This document shows, one piece after another, positions 53,640 to 62,557 of a stretch of DNA of 64,000 nt. Each line of letters begins with the position of its first letter. Position 1 is the first letter of the stretch. The translations under genes were made by a program, and so were the position numbers. This stretch comes from Smithella sp. (lineage in GTDB: Bacteria > Desulfobacterota > Syntrophia > Syntrophales > Smithellaceae), in the NCBI GenBank assembly GCA_007244375.1, contig SCVW01000048.1, positions 1-64,000 of the forward strand, written 5' to 3'. The notes under the pieces were generated by a model. It saw nothing but the letters and a program-made list of their open reading frames with translations. It searched no databases and was not told where the DNA came from.

Positions 53640-54564
53640 ATATTTCCTTGCAGTGGGCCACATGTTTTTTATCCATCCATTCGCGTGACTTTCCTGCTTC
53701 CTGTACCTCTTTCCCCAATTTATTTAGCTTGGCATACCAAAGCGGATTATACTCGAGGAGAGCGGCCTTTTTTATTCCCAGTGAAGAGAGAAATTCTGCA
53801 ATAGCGCTAAGATTTTCATCCGTGTCGGTCATTCCCGGAATAAGGGGTGTTCTCGGCAGAAGGAAACCAGGATGTTTTTTGAGAGATATTTCTTGAAGTG
53901 TCCTGAAATTTGCCAAAATGAGATCGCTCTTAATACCCGTATAACGTTCGGAAAGCGAGGCATCCATGATCTTAATGTCGTAATAAATCATGTCCACATA
54001 TGGCAGCACTAATTCCATAAAGCGTTCCATTTTGAAAATACCACAGGTTTCAACGATATTGTGTATACCTTTCTTTTTAAGGCTGGCAAGAATCTCTGAT
54101 GCGAAATCCATAAACATAAGCGGCTCACCACCCGAAAGTGTTACTCCTCCGCCTGAAGTATCATAAAACGGTTTGTCTTTCATGACTGAATCTATGACAT
54201 CATCAACAGTCATGGATTTCCCGGCACGTTCCAGCGCTCCGGAAGGACACAGATCGATACATGCAAAACAGAGAGTGCACTTCGACCGGTCAAAAATAAG
54301 CTTTTTTTTCTTCATACGAAGCGCATCGCTTTCGCAAACCTGTGCGCATGTTCCACACGATAAACATATGGAAGCATCAAACAGCAACTCAGGCGACGGT
54401 TTCTTGCTCTCGGGATTGTGGCACCAAACACAAGAGAGGGGGCAACCTTTCATAAACACGACACTTCTTATACCGGGACCGTCATCCAATGAGTTGCCGC
54501 GTATTTCAAGCACCAACGGACCGTCTGTTTTCCGTACCTCTATATTTTGAATACGTTTTTCCAT
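53614..54564 (-). CDS. Orphan glycyl radical enzyme activase
   Basis: A 316-residue activase of the ferredoxin-containing type. The SAM cluster is Cys41, Cys45, Cys48 (GCPLSCVWCHNPES), then two 4Fe-4S segments (CLSCGTCAQVCESDAL and CTLCFACIDLCPSGAL), and TSGGGVTLSGGEPLMFMDF. It is clearly homologous to the activase at 40518-41462 but no glycyl radical enzyme lies near it in this window. It may serve an enzyme elsewhere. The ATG at 54564 is preferred over one nine codons upstream because the family begins near here. Confidence 0.9.
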   Translation of the reverse strand: MEKRIQNIEVRKTDGPLVLEIRGNSLDDGPGIRSVVFMKGCPLSCVWCHNPESKKPSPELLFDASICLSCGTCAQVCESDALRMKKKKLIFDRSKCTLCFACIDLCPSGALERAGKSMTVDDVIDSVMKDKPFYDTSGGGVTLSGGEPLMFMDFASEILASLKKKGIHNIVETCGIFKMERFMELVLPYVDMIYYDIKIMDASLSERYTGIKSDLILANFRTLQEISLKKHPGFLLPRTPLIPGMTDTDENLSAIAEFLSSLGIKKAALLEYNPLWYAKLNKLGKEVQEAGKSREWMDKKHVAHCKEIFIAAGISV

Positions 54565-54655
54565 ATGACCTGCCTGTAATACTTGTACCATATGTTAAGT
54601 CAGAGTTCAGCCATTTTTATTCATTAACGTTTTTAGTCTTATTCTTTATATTTAA

Positions 54656-54683
54656 TTGACACATATACTGTTTTTTTTATATT
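54656..54683 (+). promoter_or_regulatory. Promoter of the CapK-like gene
   Basis: TTGACA (54656-54661), 16 bp with a T-run, TATATT (54678-54683), 43 nt before the start codon. Confidence 0.5.
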
Positions 54684-54725
54684 CTTCTAAAAGTATAAAC
54701 GATTCAATATCAAAGGAGCAGATTG

Positions 54726-56048
54726 GTGCTAAACGCATGGACAAGATTTTTACCTCGCAAGAATAAGGAAGATGTGGACAACGCCATAAGAGGCATTGTC
54801 TCTCATGCTTATAAAAACGTTTCATTCTACCGGAAGTATTACAATCAGTTCGGCGTTGACCATTTAAATATCCGTTGCGCGGAAGATCTTCCACATCTGC
54901 CTATTATCAATCGCCTGGATATGATGACGGCAGGACGTGCCGAGTATCTGAGTCGTGATGTTTCTCCTGACAAACTTGTAATTAGACATACCACGGGAAC
55001 AACGGGAACACCCGTAACAGTCTATAAGAGCAAAATGGAAGAACTCTTCCGCAAAATAACAGTTGTTGACGCATACAGACGAAACACATCTCTTACATGT
55101 CCGATGACACTTGTAAATGTCGGACCGGAAAGAAAAGACGGTTCGAATAAAATTGTCGAGAAAATCGGGCCTATTACTATAATCAAACTTTTCCGCGATA
55201 TTCCCATGGGAGAACAAATATCGATTCTTATGAGTGTAAAACCGACTATTATGGGTGGCCGTCCGTCAGTTTATTGGGATCTGGCTAAATTTTTACGAGA
55301 GAAAGATATTGTACCCCCTTCACCACGATTGATAACGGGTGGTGCTGAAATTTTATTACCTCACGTTCGAAAATTGCTGGAAGATGTTTTTCGTTGCCGC
55401 GTCGCTGACTATTACAATAGTGAGGAAGCCGGAAATCTTGCCTGGGAATGTCCCGCCAATCCACAACTTATGCATCCCAACACAGCAACTGCGTGGATCG
55501 AGGCTGTCGATCAGCAGGGGATTCCCGTACCGGCGGGTAACGAAGGACATCTGATTATTACAAATTTATATAATTATTCTATGCCATTCATTCGTTATGA
55601 CACTGGAGATCGGGGAATTCTGTTAGAGACGAGAAAATGCCAATGCGGATTTAACGGTCCGGTTATGCGTCTGTTGGAAGGTCGCAACGAAAACTACATC
55701 GTTCTTCCTGACGGAAGGGAAATTTCACCGAGAATTATGTTCAATGTCGTTAATACCGGGTTCCCTCATGATAAAAAAGGCTGGAACATGATTGATGCTA
55801 TACGCATTTTTCAGATTATTCAGGAATTTAATGACTTGATTGAAATCAAAGTGGTCCCCGGACCGGCATATACAGATTCTCTCTGGCAAGCAGTCGAAGA
55901 AAACTTAAAAATTCTGCATCCGGCAATGCGCCTGAAAGTTTCAATTGTTGATGATCTTCGACCCGAACCTGGTAAAAAGTTTCATCAAGTGTTGGGTAAT
56001 TTGAACAGCCGTTGGAAACGTGAACGAAACGATCAGGAAAACAAATAA
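54726..56048 (+). CDS. CapK/PaaK-like adenylate-forming ligase
   Basis: A 440-residue member of the phenylacetate-CoA ligase/CapK group. It shows VIRHTTGTTGTPVTVYKS (P-loop), ADYYNSEEAG, MPFIRYDTGDRG and the CQCGF zinc/loop motif before RLLEGRNENYI. Relatives activate carboxylates or act in capsule loci. The start is GTG (54726) with AAGGAG at 54713-54718; a TTG precedes it. It converges with the DegT-type gene and lies beside the surface locus. Substrate unknown. Confidence 0.87.
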   Translation: MLNAWTRFLPRKNKEDVDNAIRGIVSHAYKNVSFYRKYYNQFGVDHLNIRCAEDLPHLPIINRLDMMTAGRAEYLSRDVSPDKLVIRHTTGTTGTPVTVYKSKMEELFRKITVVDAYRRNTSLTCPMTLVNVGPERKDGSNKIVEKIGPITIIKLFRDIPMGEQISILMSVKPTIMGGRPSVYWDLAKFLREKDIVPPSPRLITGGAEILLPHVRKLLEDVFRCRVADYYNSEEAGNLAWECPANPQLMHPNTATAWIEAVDQQGIPVPAGNEGHLIITNLYNYSMPFIRYDTGDRGILLETRKCQCGFNGPVMRLLEGRNENYIVLPDGREISPRIMFNVVNTGFPHDKKGWNMIDAIRIFQIIQEFNDLIEIKVVPGPAYTDSLWQAVEENLKILHPAMRLKVSIVDDLRPEPGKKFHQVLGNLNSRWKRERNDQENK

Positions 56049-56060
56049 CTATACAATCAA

Positions 56061-57278
56061 TTATTTAGAGGCAACAGCCATAACTTTTTCCACTGCTTTA
56101 ACAGTATCGCGTATATCATTTTCAGATAAAGTCGGATGAACAAGAAACATCATTACTGTTTCACCCAACTCTCTGGCAACCGTTAGTCGTTTTTTCGGCC
56201 GTATGCCGACAGAAGTGAAAGCCTTCTCCATATATATTTCACTGCAACTTCCAGTAAAACAGGGAATACCTTCCGCGTTAATTGCAATAACTATACGTTC
56301 TCTATTCCATCCGGATTTTAGTTTTTCCGGATTTATAAAAACGTAATATTTATAGTAGGCGTGATCGATATAATCAGGCGGAGCAGTCACACGTAGCGCC
56401 GGAACATTTAAAAAAGCTTTGGTTAAAATGTCGGCATTGCGTGTGCGTTTTTCTACCCATTTAGGCAATTTATGAAGCTGAATTCTTCCGATTGCAGCTT
56501 GCATTTCCGTCATACGCCAGTTTGTTCCGAATGATTCATGCAGCCATTTAAATGATGGGCCGGGTTGGAAATCATTGTTTTCGTAAACAGCTTTATAACT
56601 TTTTCCGTGATCTTTGTAAGACCAGATTTTCGACCAGATATCTTCATTGTTTGTTAAAATCATACCTCCTTCACCGCCGGTGGTCATGATTTTATCCTGG
56701 CAGAAAGAAAAAGCAGCGACATCACCAAAAGATCCCACAGGTTGACCCTTATAATAGGCACCGCAGGCCTGTGCACAATCTTCAATAACTGCAAGCCCTC
56801 TTTTTTTTGCCAGAGCCATAATAGAGTCCATTTCACAGGGCCACCCTGCCAGATGAACTGCAATGATTGCACGTGAACGACTTGTTATGACTTTCTTTAT
56901 TGTCTCCGCGGTTATGTTCTGGCTGTTACGATCAACATCGGCAAAAACAGGTTTTGCTCCGCGTACAACTACGGAACTTGCCGACGCTATATAACTGCGC
57001 GACGTTACAATAACCTCATCACCTTTACCAACTTCAAGCGCCATTAACGCTGCTTCCAATGCTACAGTACCATTCATCAAGGCAACAGCGTAATTTACGC
57101 CAAAGCTTGCGGCAAATTCCTTTTCAAACAAACAACCTTCTTCACCAGTCCAGTAATTGACATTACCCGACTGAAGCACACGATAGACAGCTTCTATTTC
57201 ATCATGATCATAAAAAGGCCATGGAAGAAATTTTTTCTTGCGTACCGGCAAACCGTCATTAATTGCCAAATTTTTCAT
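56061..57278 (-). CDS. DegT/DnrJ/EryC1/StrS-type aminotransferase
   Basis: A 405-residue PLP enzyme of the sugar aminotransferase family, used to make amino sugars for surface glycans. The PLP lysine is Lys196 in FCQDKIMTTGGEGG. Other marks are VNYWTGEEGCLFEKEFAASF, NGTVALEAALMALEVG, VIVTSRSYIASASSV, VIEDCAQACGAYYKG and the C-terminal WRMTEMQAAIGRIQLHKL. It is the last gene of the minus-strand surface locus, 79 nt after the NeuD-like gene; the pair would make an N-acetylated amino sugar. Confidence 0.93.
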   Translation of the reverse strand: MKNLAINDGLPVRKKKFLPWPFYDHDEIEAVYRVLQSGNVNYWTGEEGCLFEKEFAASFGVNYAVALMNGTVALEAALMALEVGKGDEVIVTSRSYIASASSVVVRGAKPVFADVDRNSQNITAETIKKVITSRSRAIIAVHLAGWPCEMDSIMALAKKRGLAVIEDCAQACGAYYKGQPVGSFGDVAAFSFCQDKIMTTGGEGGMILTNNEDIWSKIWSYKDHGKSYKAVYENNDFQPGPSFKWLHESFGTNWRMTEMQAAIGRIQLHKLPKWVEKRTRNADILTKAFLNVPALRVTAPPDYIDHAYYKYYVFINPEKLKSGWNRERIVIAINAEGIPCFTGSCSEIYMEKAFTSVGIRPKKRLTVARELGETVMMFLVHPTLSENDIRDTVKAVEKVMAVASK

Positions 57279-57357
57279 TTTGTATCACTCTTCTACAGAG
57301 AAAAACATTTCTACTATTTCGTATTTAATTATTAAATTCTTTTGGAAAAATTATTCG

Positions 57358-58017
57358 CTAATATTTTTTTTCGTCCATTTTATAAAATTTAGCGGGTATT
57401 CCTTTTGCCAGCATATTTGCCGGAACATCCTTAGTTATTAGTGCACAGGCACCAATAACGGCTCCATCGCCTATTTTACAGGTAAGAACAGTTGCTCTGA
57501 CACCGATAAAAACATCGTTGCCGATTACAGTCCCGCCTGCAATACTGACATGCGGATTTATGTGAACATAATCGCCGATGATTGAATCATGTCCTATGCC
57601 AACATAAGCATTACTTACAAAAAAGTCTCCAATTACTACTTCCGGCATAATACCGCAAAGTCTTTGAATAATAGCACCATCGCCTATTTTAGCCCATTTA
57701 CTTAAAATAACCGACGGATGTACAATACTAATGAACTTACCTCCCAGCTTTTTTGCTTCCTCAACCATTTTACGTCGCCAAACAGACCGGCCAACAGCGG
57801 CAATTAATCGTACCTCACTAAAATCAATATTTTTCAAATATGATACTTCTCCGAGAACAGGAATATCATGAATCAATTTTCCCGTTTCTTTGCCGGCACC
57901 ATCATAAACAAAACCAATTGGCATAATTTTATTATCAGTATTTTTATTAATAACCTCGATGATTTCCAGCACTTCGCGTGCGAATCCGCCGCCGCCAAGC
58001 AAAATTACTTTTTGCAC
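57358..58017 (-). CDS. NeuD-type sugar O/N-acetyltransferase
   Basis: A 219-residue acetyltransferase with an N-terminal Rossmann-like PglD domain (VILLGGGGFAREVLEII) and a left-handed beta helix of hexapeptide repeats (IGDGAIIQRLCGIMPEVVIG, HINPHVSIAGGTVIG, IGDGAVIGACALITKDVP) ending in the typical GIPAKF. It would acetylate an amino sugar, likely the product of the DegT-type enzyme. It starts at GTG (58017) behind AAAGGAG. The last 40 codons resemble the tail of the chimeric gene at 58091. Confidence 0.9.
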   Translation of the reverse strand: MQKVILLGGGGFAREVLEIIEVINKNTDNKIMPIGFVYDGAGKETGKLIHDIPVLGEVSYLKNIDFSEVRLIAAVGRSVWRRKMVEEAKKLGGKFISIVHPSVILSKWAKIGDGAIIQRLCGIMPEVVIGDFFVSNAYVGIGHDSIIGDYVHINPHVSIAGGTVIGNDVFIGVRATVLTCKIGDGAVIGACALITKDVPANMLAKGIPAKFYKMDEKKY

Positions 58018-58090
58018 CTGAACTCACACTCCTTTTTCAGTTGAAAAAATTTTACGCGCGTTTTAAATTACACTATTGTAGTAACCTTCT

Positions 58091-58618
58091 TCAATATTTT
58101 TTTTCATCCATTTCATAAAATTTAGAAGGCATTCCTTTAGCCATCATGTTCGGTGGCACATCCTTCGTTATCAAAACGCAGGTACCGATCACCGCGCCAT
58201 CACCTATTCTGGAGGTCAGGACAGTTTTTTCAGAGTCGTAGAGACAGAAAGCAAACATGTTGTTTAACTTTTCCACAAAACCAGACCCGTGTTCTTCGTA
58301 AAGATGAAGAATAACTTCGCAATCCGTCTTTGTTCTGAAGATATGACCTGAAGATTGAAGTGTCGCGCGGAGTTCTTTAAAGTTATAAATTTCTCCATTG
58401 GCAACAAGAACTATTTTCCCAGTCTCATTATAAAGAGGTTGATTGCCTGTGTTTACATCAATGATACTGAGACGTTGAAAACCAATAGCCACAACGCCGT
58501 CTTTAAAAGTTCCTGAAGAATCAGGGCCCCGGTGGGATATAATTTTCATCATCCCGGGCAAATCAGAAACATTGTATTGATGAAGATTAAAATAATATTT
58601 TCCGACAATACCGCACAT
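58091..58618 (-). CDS. Chimeric gene: AsnB glutaminase start fused to a NeuD-type tail
   Basis: An open frame of 175 residues with a GGAG ribosome site. Residues 1-130 equal the N-terminal class II glutaminase domain of AsnB-type asparagine synthases (Cys2, ISHRGPDSSG, LSIIDVNTGNQPL, VANGEIYNFKELR). The frame then passes at TVLTSRIGDGAVIGTC into a beta-helix tail (KDVPPNMMAKGMPSKFYEMD) nearly the same as the end of the NeuD-like gene next door. The synthetase domain (about 450 residues) is lost. It is probably a recombination product and likely non-functional, though a free glutaminase cannot be excluded. Confidence 0.88.
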   Translation of the reverse strand: MCGIVGKYYFNLHQYNVSDLPGMMKIISHRGPDSSGTFKDGVVAIGFQRLSIIDVNTGNQPLYNETGKIVLVANGEIYNFKELRATLQSSGHIFRTKTDCEVILHLYEEHGSGFVEKLNNMFAFCLYDSEKTVLTSRIGDGAVIGTCVLITKDVPPNMMAKGMPSKFYEMDEKKY

Positions 58619-58688
58619 TTATCGCTCCGCAATTTGAACCAGATATTAAACTTAACTTCATTATTCTAAGTAATCTATTAGTCCTTGG

Positions 58689-59360
58689 TTAATTGGATTC
58701 AATTTTTTTGTTTTTTCTGTATTCCGATAAAGGAGTACTCACTGTGCCGGGCAAAACTGCAACATCTTTTGCTTTTAATACTCGGGAAAAAGTTTGAAAT
58801 ATTATTTTAATATCAAATAAAAAAGATACCTTCTCAACATATAGCACATCCATTTCCAGACGTTCATCCCACGGCAGATAATTTCTGCCACTTATTTGCG
58901 ATAATCCCGTAATCCCCGGACGGACAGTGTGACGCAAGTGTTCCCTTTCTGTATAGTATGGCAGATATTCCATAAATAAGGGGCGCGGCCCTACAATACT
59001 CATTTCGCCCTTTATTACATTTATCAATTCTGGAAGTTCATCAACACTTGTTTTGCGCAGTAACACACCCAGACGCGTTAAACGTTTATCATCAGAAAGC
59101 ATTTTGCCGTTTTCATCTCGCAGATCCTTCATTGTGCGAAACTTTAAAATTGTAAAAGGCTTTTCATGTAATCCCGGCCGCATCTGTGTAAACAAGACTG
59201 GGCTTCCTAATCGAATACGTACAAGGAAGGCAACGATAACAAGAATCGGTAAAATAGCAATCAGTACCAGTATAGACAATAACAGATCAAATATGCGTTT
59301 ACCGCATAAAAGATATAACTTGCTATTACTTGCACCCGTTGTCAATAATGATTTCATCAC
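58689..59360 (-). CDS. Polyprenyl-phosphate sugar-1-phosphate transferase
   Basis: A 223-residue monotopic initiating transferase of the PglC/WcaJ C-terminal type. An N-terminal hydrophobic segment (LLLSILVLIAILPILVIVAFL) is followed by PVLFTQMRPGLHEKPFTILK, FRTMKD, TSVDELPELINVIKGEMSIV, GPRPLF and RPGITGLSQISGRN. It loads the first sugar phosphate on undecaprenyl phosphate at the inner membrane. This commits the locus to a lipid-linked glycan. Neighbours supply acetyl groups and the amino sugar. Confidence 0.94.
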   Translation of the reverse strand: MMKSLLTTGASNSKLYLLCGKRIFDLLLSILVLIAILPILVIVAFLVRIRLGSPVLFTQMRPGLHEKPFTILKFRTMKDLRDENGKMLSDDKRLTRLGVLLRKTSVDELPELINVIKGEMSIVGPRPLFMEYLPYYTEREHLRHTVRPGITGLSQISGRNYLPWDERLEMDVLYVEKVSFLFDIKIIFQTFSRVLKAKDVAVLPGTVSTPLSEYRKNKKIESN

Positions 59361-59492
59361 TTTTTTTCAGTCCTTATATAGCTGCATTTACAAATAATGT
59401 TATACTTTCAGAATTTTTAATCTATTGCATGCATATATTGTTTGACATTGATTTTTCTGTATTTTCAATTGAAAATACAGAAAAATAATATG

Positions 59493-60134
59493 TTATTTCT
59501 TATCAATTTTTCTGATTAATTTAGCAGGCACACCGGCGACTACAGATCCTTCTTCTATATCTTTTATTACAACACTGCCCGCTCCTATGATTGTATCACG
59601 CCCGATTTTATTAACACCTGTCATAACAATAGCCCCCATTCCAATAAAAACCCTTTCAGCCACATCAATTCCGGCTCCTACCTTGCATCCATTTGCAATA
59701 AAGCAACCTTTTCCTATTTTCGTATGATGAGCTATAATTACTTCGGGACTAATTATCGAAAAATCACCGATTTCTGCTTCTGTCCAAATATAAGTAAGAG
59801 CATGGATAATACAGGCTTTACCAATTCGAGCATATTTACTAATTTCCGCCTTGTGATGAATCAACGTGGGTATCTTTCCGCCTTTTTCCATAATTTCTTT
59901 TAATTTTAATATCCGTATCGAGTTGTCTCCTATTGCAACTGCATAGTTTGTCTTTGCATGAATATCTTTTTTACAATCAAGTTTACCTAATATCCGTTTC
60001 CCGAAAATTGTCTTTCCAACTTTGCTTAAATCATCATCATAAAAACCAGCCACAGAATAACCGCAAACTTCAGCCAAGTCTGCAATTACAGCACCATAAG
60101 TACCTGCTCCAATAATAAATATATCCTTAGCCAT
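59493..60134 (-). CDS. NeuD-type acetyltransferase, second copy
   Basis: A 213-residue protein with an N-terminal PglD-like domain (DIFIIGAGTYGAVIADLAEV) and hexapeptide repeats (ARIGKACIIHALTYIW, AEIGDFSIISPEVIIAHHTK, IGKGCFIANGCKVGAG) ending IEEGSVVAGVPAKLIRK. The ATG at 60134 has an AAAGGGG site, so the upstream 15 codons (starting at 60179) are likely untranslated. It differs from the other NeuD-like gene and may modify another sugar. It is 41 nt after the ATP-grasp gene. Confidence 0.9.
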   Translation of the reverse strand: MAKDIFIIGAGTYGAVIADLAEVCGYSVAGFYDDDLSKVGKTIFGKRILGKLDCKKDIHAKTNYAVAIGDNSIRILKLKEIMEKGGKIPTLIHHKAEISKYARIGKACIIHALTYIWTEAEIGDFSIISPEVIIAHHTKIGKGCFIANGCKVGAGIDVAERVFIGMGAIVMTGVNKIGRDTIIGAGSVVIKDIEEGSVVAGVPAKLIRKIDKK

Positions 60135-60175
60135 TAAATTTAACCCCTTTATATTATTGCCTGTAATTAGAGCAA

Positions 60176-61213
60176 TCAACCTTCATTGTACAACGCCAAT
60201 ATTTTTTTTATCATTCCTTTATTTTCGCAACATTCCCAATGCGTCTTATCCCAATTATCATTTCCTTCAAGTAATGCTGGTCCCTTTTCCGTAATTATAA
60301 CATCCCATCCCACAGTTCTAACTGAAGGAACTACAACCGCAGCTGCTTTGATCATTTGTAAAATATTCTGCCAAAATGGAATTTGTAAACCGGTAATCGG
60401 TGAATTTGTAACCGGATGAGTTTCAAGACTTCCGCCTTTAAAAGGATCCTTAAAAACACCTTTTCCAATAACCACACCCGTATCAAGATCAACGTATGCA
60501 GAAATACCTCCGGCATCAAAATTATCAACTGGCTTATCGAAGCCTATTCTAAGTATTGCATAAAGTAACTCTACAACACCATTTAAATGCAAAAAAGTTG
60601 TTATTCTAATCGTATTCAAAGAACCGGGGGAAAGTCTCATTAAAATATTATGCTGCTGTATGTACGCTTCGGCCAAACTGTAACCTTCATCTTTTTTTTG
60701 AGAAACAATCTTATTTATTGGAATATTTGCAACTAACGGACCATTAGTTGAATAATCCATACAATAAACAAGAACTGCTTTACCAACTTGCCCAAAAGGA
60801 TTTTTTAATACTATTTTGTCTGGTTTTGTTTCAGAAATCCATTTAAGAAAATCATCAAAAGAATTATTTTTTGAAATATTCCAATTCTTATGAAATACAT
60901 ATGATTCAAAATTTATGTAAAAAAGGTTTTTGTTCTTAAAAATCGCACGATCTTTTCTTCTATTAAATTTCTTTTGAAATTTGTACATCAACAAACGGCC
61001 AGTATAGTTGTTTCTTTCATTATCTGGTTTCTCAATGAATTTATAATAAAAATAATCAAGAGGCATTGTTTCATATCTGAATATACAAATCAAAACATCC
61101 AACAGTATCGAAGTTTTCTTCTTTTTATAGTAAGTGGCCGATTGATGAAGAAAAGAAAAAAATTTATTTCTATCTGTTTTAATGATGCAGTAAAATAAAT
61201 AAAGAAGTTTCAT
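60176..61213 (-). CDS. Sugar-transfer-associated ATP-grasp protein
   Basis: A 345-residue ATP-grasp enzyme of the type found in surface glycan loci (PF14397-like). Marks are KIVLKNPFGQVGKAVLVY, LSPGSLNTIRITTFLHL, GGISAYVDLDTGVVIGKGVF and the closing WDVIITEKGPALLEGNDNW with the metal-binding Glu and Asn. The first 110 residues are basic and AT-rich in codon use. It could form an amide or ester on a sugar or lipid carrier. The start is 2 nt past the CapK-like stop, with the ribosome site GGAG in that gene's end. Confidence 0.87.
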   Translation of the reverse strand: MKLLYLFYCIIKTDRNKFFSFLHQSATYYKKKKTSILLDVLICIFRYETMPLDYFYYKFIEKPDNERNNYTGRLLMYKFQKKFNRRKDRAIFKNKNLFYINFESYVFHKNWNISKNNSFDDFLKWISETKPDKIVLKNPFGQVGKAVLVYCMDYSTNGPLVANIPINKIVSQKKDEGYSLAEAYIQQHNILMRLSPGSLNTIRITTFLHLNGVVELLYAILRIGFDKPVDNFDAGGISAYVDLDTGVVIGKGVFKDPFKGGSLETHPVTNSPITGLQIPFWQNILQMIKAAAVVVPSVRTVGWDVIITEKGPALLEGNDNWDKTHWECCENKGMIKKILALYNEG

Positions 61214-61215
61214 GA

Positions 61216-62535
61216 TTAGTTTTCTCCCGCATCATCATTGAAATCGCAAACGATTTTTCTTAATTTGCCTGATGAAAGACGATGTATTTTTTCCACATGT
61301 TCAATTTCCACAACCGCATCCCGACCGACAAGTTCTCTAATCCTATCTTGAAAATCTTCGTCCTCATAAATGCCCCGGACGCCTTCCAATTTTAAAATAA
61401 AGTGCTTTAAACTGTACTGAATAAGCTGATATTGAGGCAATTTGTCATAACGCCGAAAAGTCAAAGCAACAAAATGAGGGCTTATCTTCCTGCCCTGTGT
61501 GCCATAAATCATATCCGCTTTTCTTCCGGATAATTCAGTTAAGACATATTTCTTTTGATTATCATCCTCCAAAGTCCCCATTATAACTATATCTTCCGTA
61601 TCATAACGAATTAACGGCATGGCGTAATTATAAAGATCGGTCAACACTAATCTGGCCGGTTCTCCCAAGGGAGCCGGCTCATCGGACTCAAGTTTAAGAG
61701 TTTCAAAAAAATAATGAGCAGTATTCAAAATAAAAGTATCTCCATCATTTGTTTGTTGTGCGAGAAAACCGTTTTCATTATTGGCGTATCTTGATACCAC
61801 CACACAACCGAATACTTTTTTCAATAAAGCTTTTGCTGACGGTTCTAACCGCTCCGCCCCGCTTATAACAACTTCGACATGGAACATGTCCGGTGTATAG
61901 CCCTGTTTGTCGAAATAATGAGCAATCGCAGCAAGAGAAGTCGCGTATCCCGTCAGACATTTTATTCTGCGATCCTTCCTCAAAAGTCGATAAAGCTGAT
62001 GCAGCGATTCATCAGACAAGGAAGAACAGTCAAACATAATGGTATTATGAGTGATTTGCTCCAACCTTGTTTTCCGGTTTTCGGACATCCAACCTCTCGA
62101 ATACACATGCCTGTATCCCAATTTAAAGCCGCATTGTTCAAGAAAATATATAAGTTCTGCGATGACTCTTTTTCTTTTATGTTTGTCCAGCAACATCGTA
62201 AAACGCTCACCGGTGGAACCACTGGTTTGTATCTTATACAGTTTTCGATCTTTATAATCCTTTGAAATGAACTGATCGTATTTTTCCTTGACAAGACTTT
62301 TTTTGATCACAGGAAAATCATTGATGCTTGAATAGTTTTTGTATTTTCCATAAAAACTTGTCGTTTTAACGGCATGATCAAGAATCTTCTGCAAATCCGA
62401 AGAAATATCGACTTTTCCACCGAGTTTATCTTTCATACTCAGCAGATATTTTCTTACATATCCCCCAGTCAGAGCATCGACAAACCAAAAGCCGCTACAT
62501 CTGATTGTCTCATTTAAATTTGTTATTATTTTCAT
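61216..62535 (-). CDS. CapK/PaaK-like adenylate-forming ligase, second copy
   Basis: A 439-residue protein of the CapK group. Marks are LYKIQTSGSTGERFTMLLDK (P-loop), VVSRYANNENGFLA and MPLIRYDTEDIVIMG. Unlike the ligase at 54726 it lacks the CxCG loop (reads VLTELSGRKADMIYG). It sits between an ATP-grasp gene and the sugar-associated ATP-grasp gene in a tightly packed operon, so its activated acyl group is probably passed to a partner here. Substrate unknown. Confidence 0.88.
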   Translation of the reverse strand: MKIITNLNETIRCSGFWFVDALTGGYVRKYLLSMKDKLGGKVDISSDLQKILDHAVKTTSFYGKYKNYSSINDFPVIKKSLVKEKYDQFISKDYKDRKLYKIQTSGSTGERFTMLLDKHKRKRVIAELIYFLEQCGFKLGYRHVYSRGWMSENRKTRLEQITHNTIMFDCSSLSDESLHQLYRLLRKDRRIKCLTGYATSLAAIAHYFDKQGYTPDMFHVEVVISGAERLEPSAKALLKKVFGCVVVSRYANNENGFLAQQTNDGDTFILNTAHYFFETLKLESDEPAPLGEPARLVLTDLYNYAMPLIRYDTEDIVIMGTLEDDNQKKYVLTELSGRKADMIYGTQGRKISPHFVALTFRRYDKLPQYQLIQYSLKHFILKLEGVRGIYEDEDFQDRIRELVGRDAVVEIEHVEKIHRLSSGKLRKIVCDFNDDAGEN

Positions 62536-62557
62536 TCTTTAAGCCTACCTTTCCATT

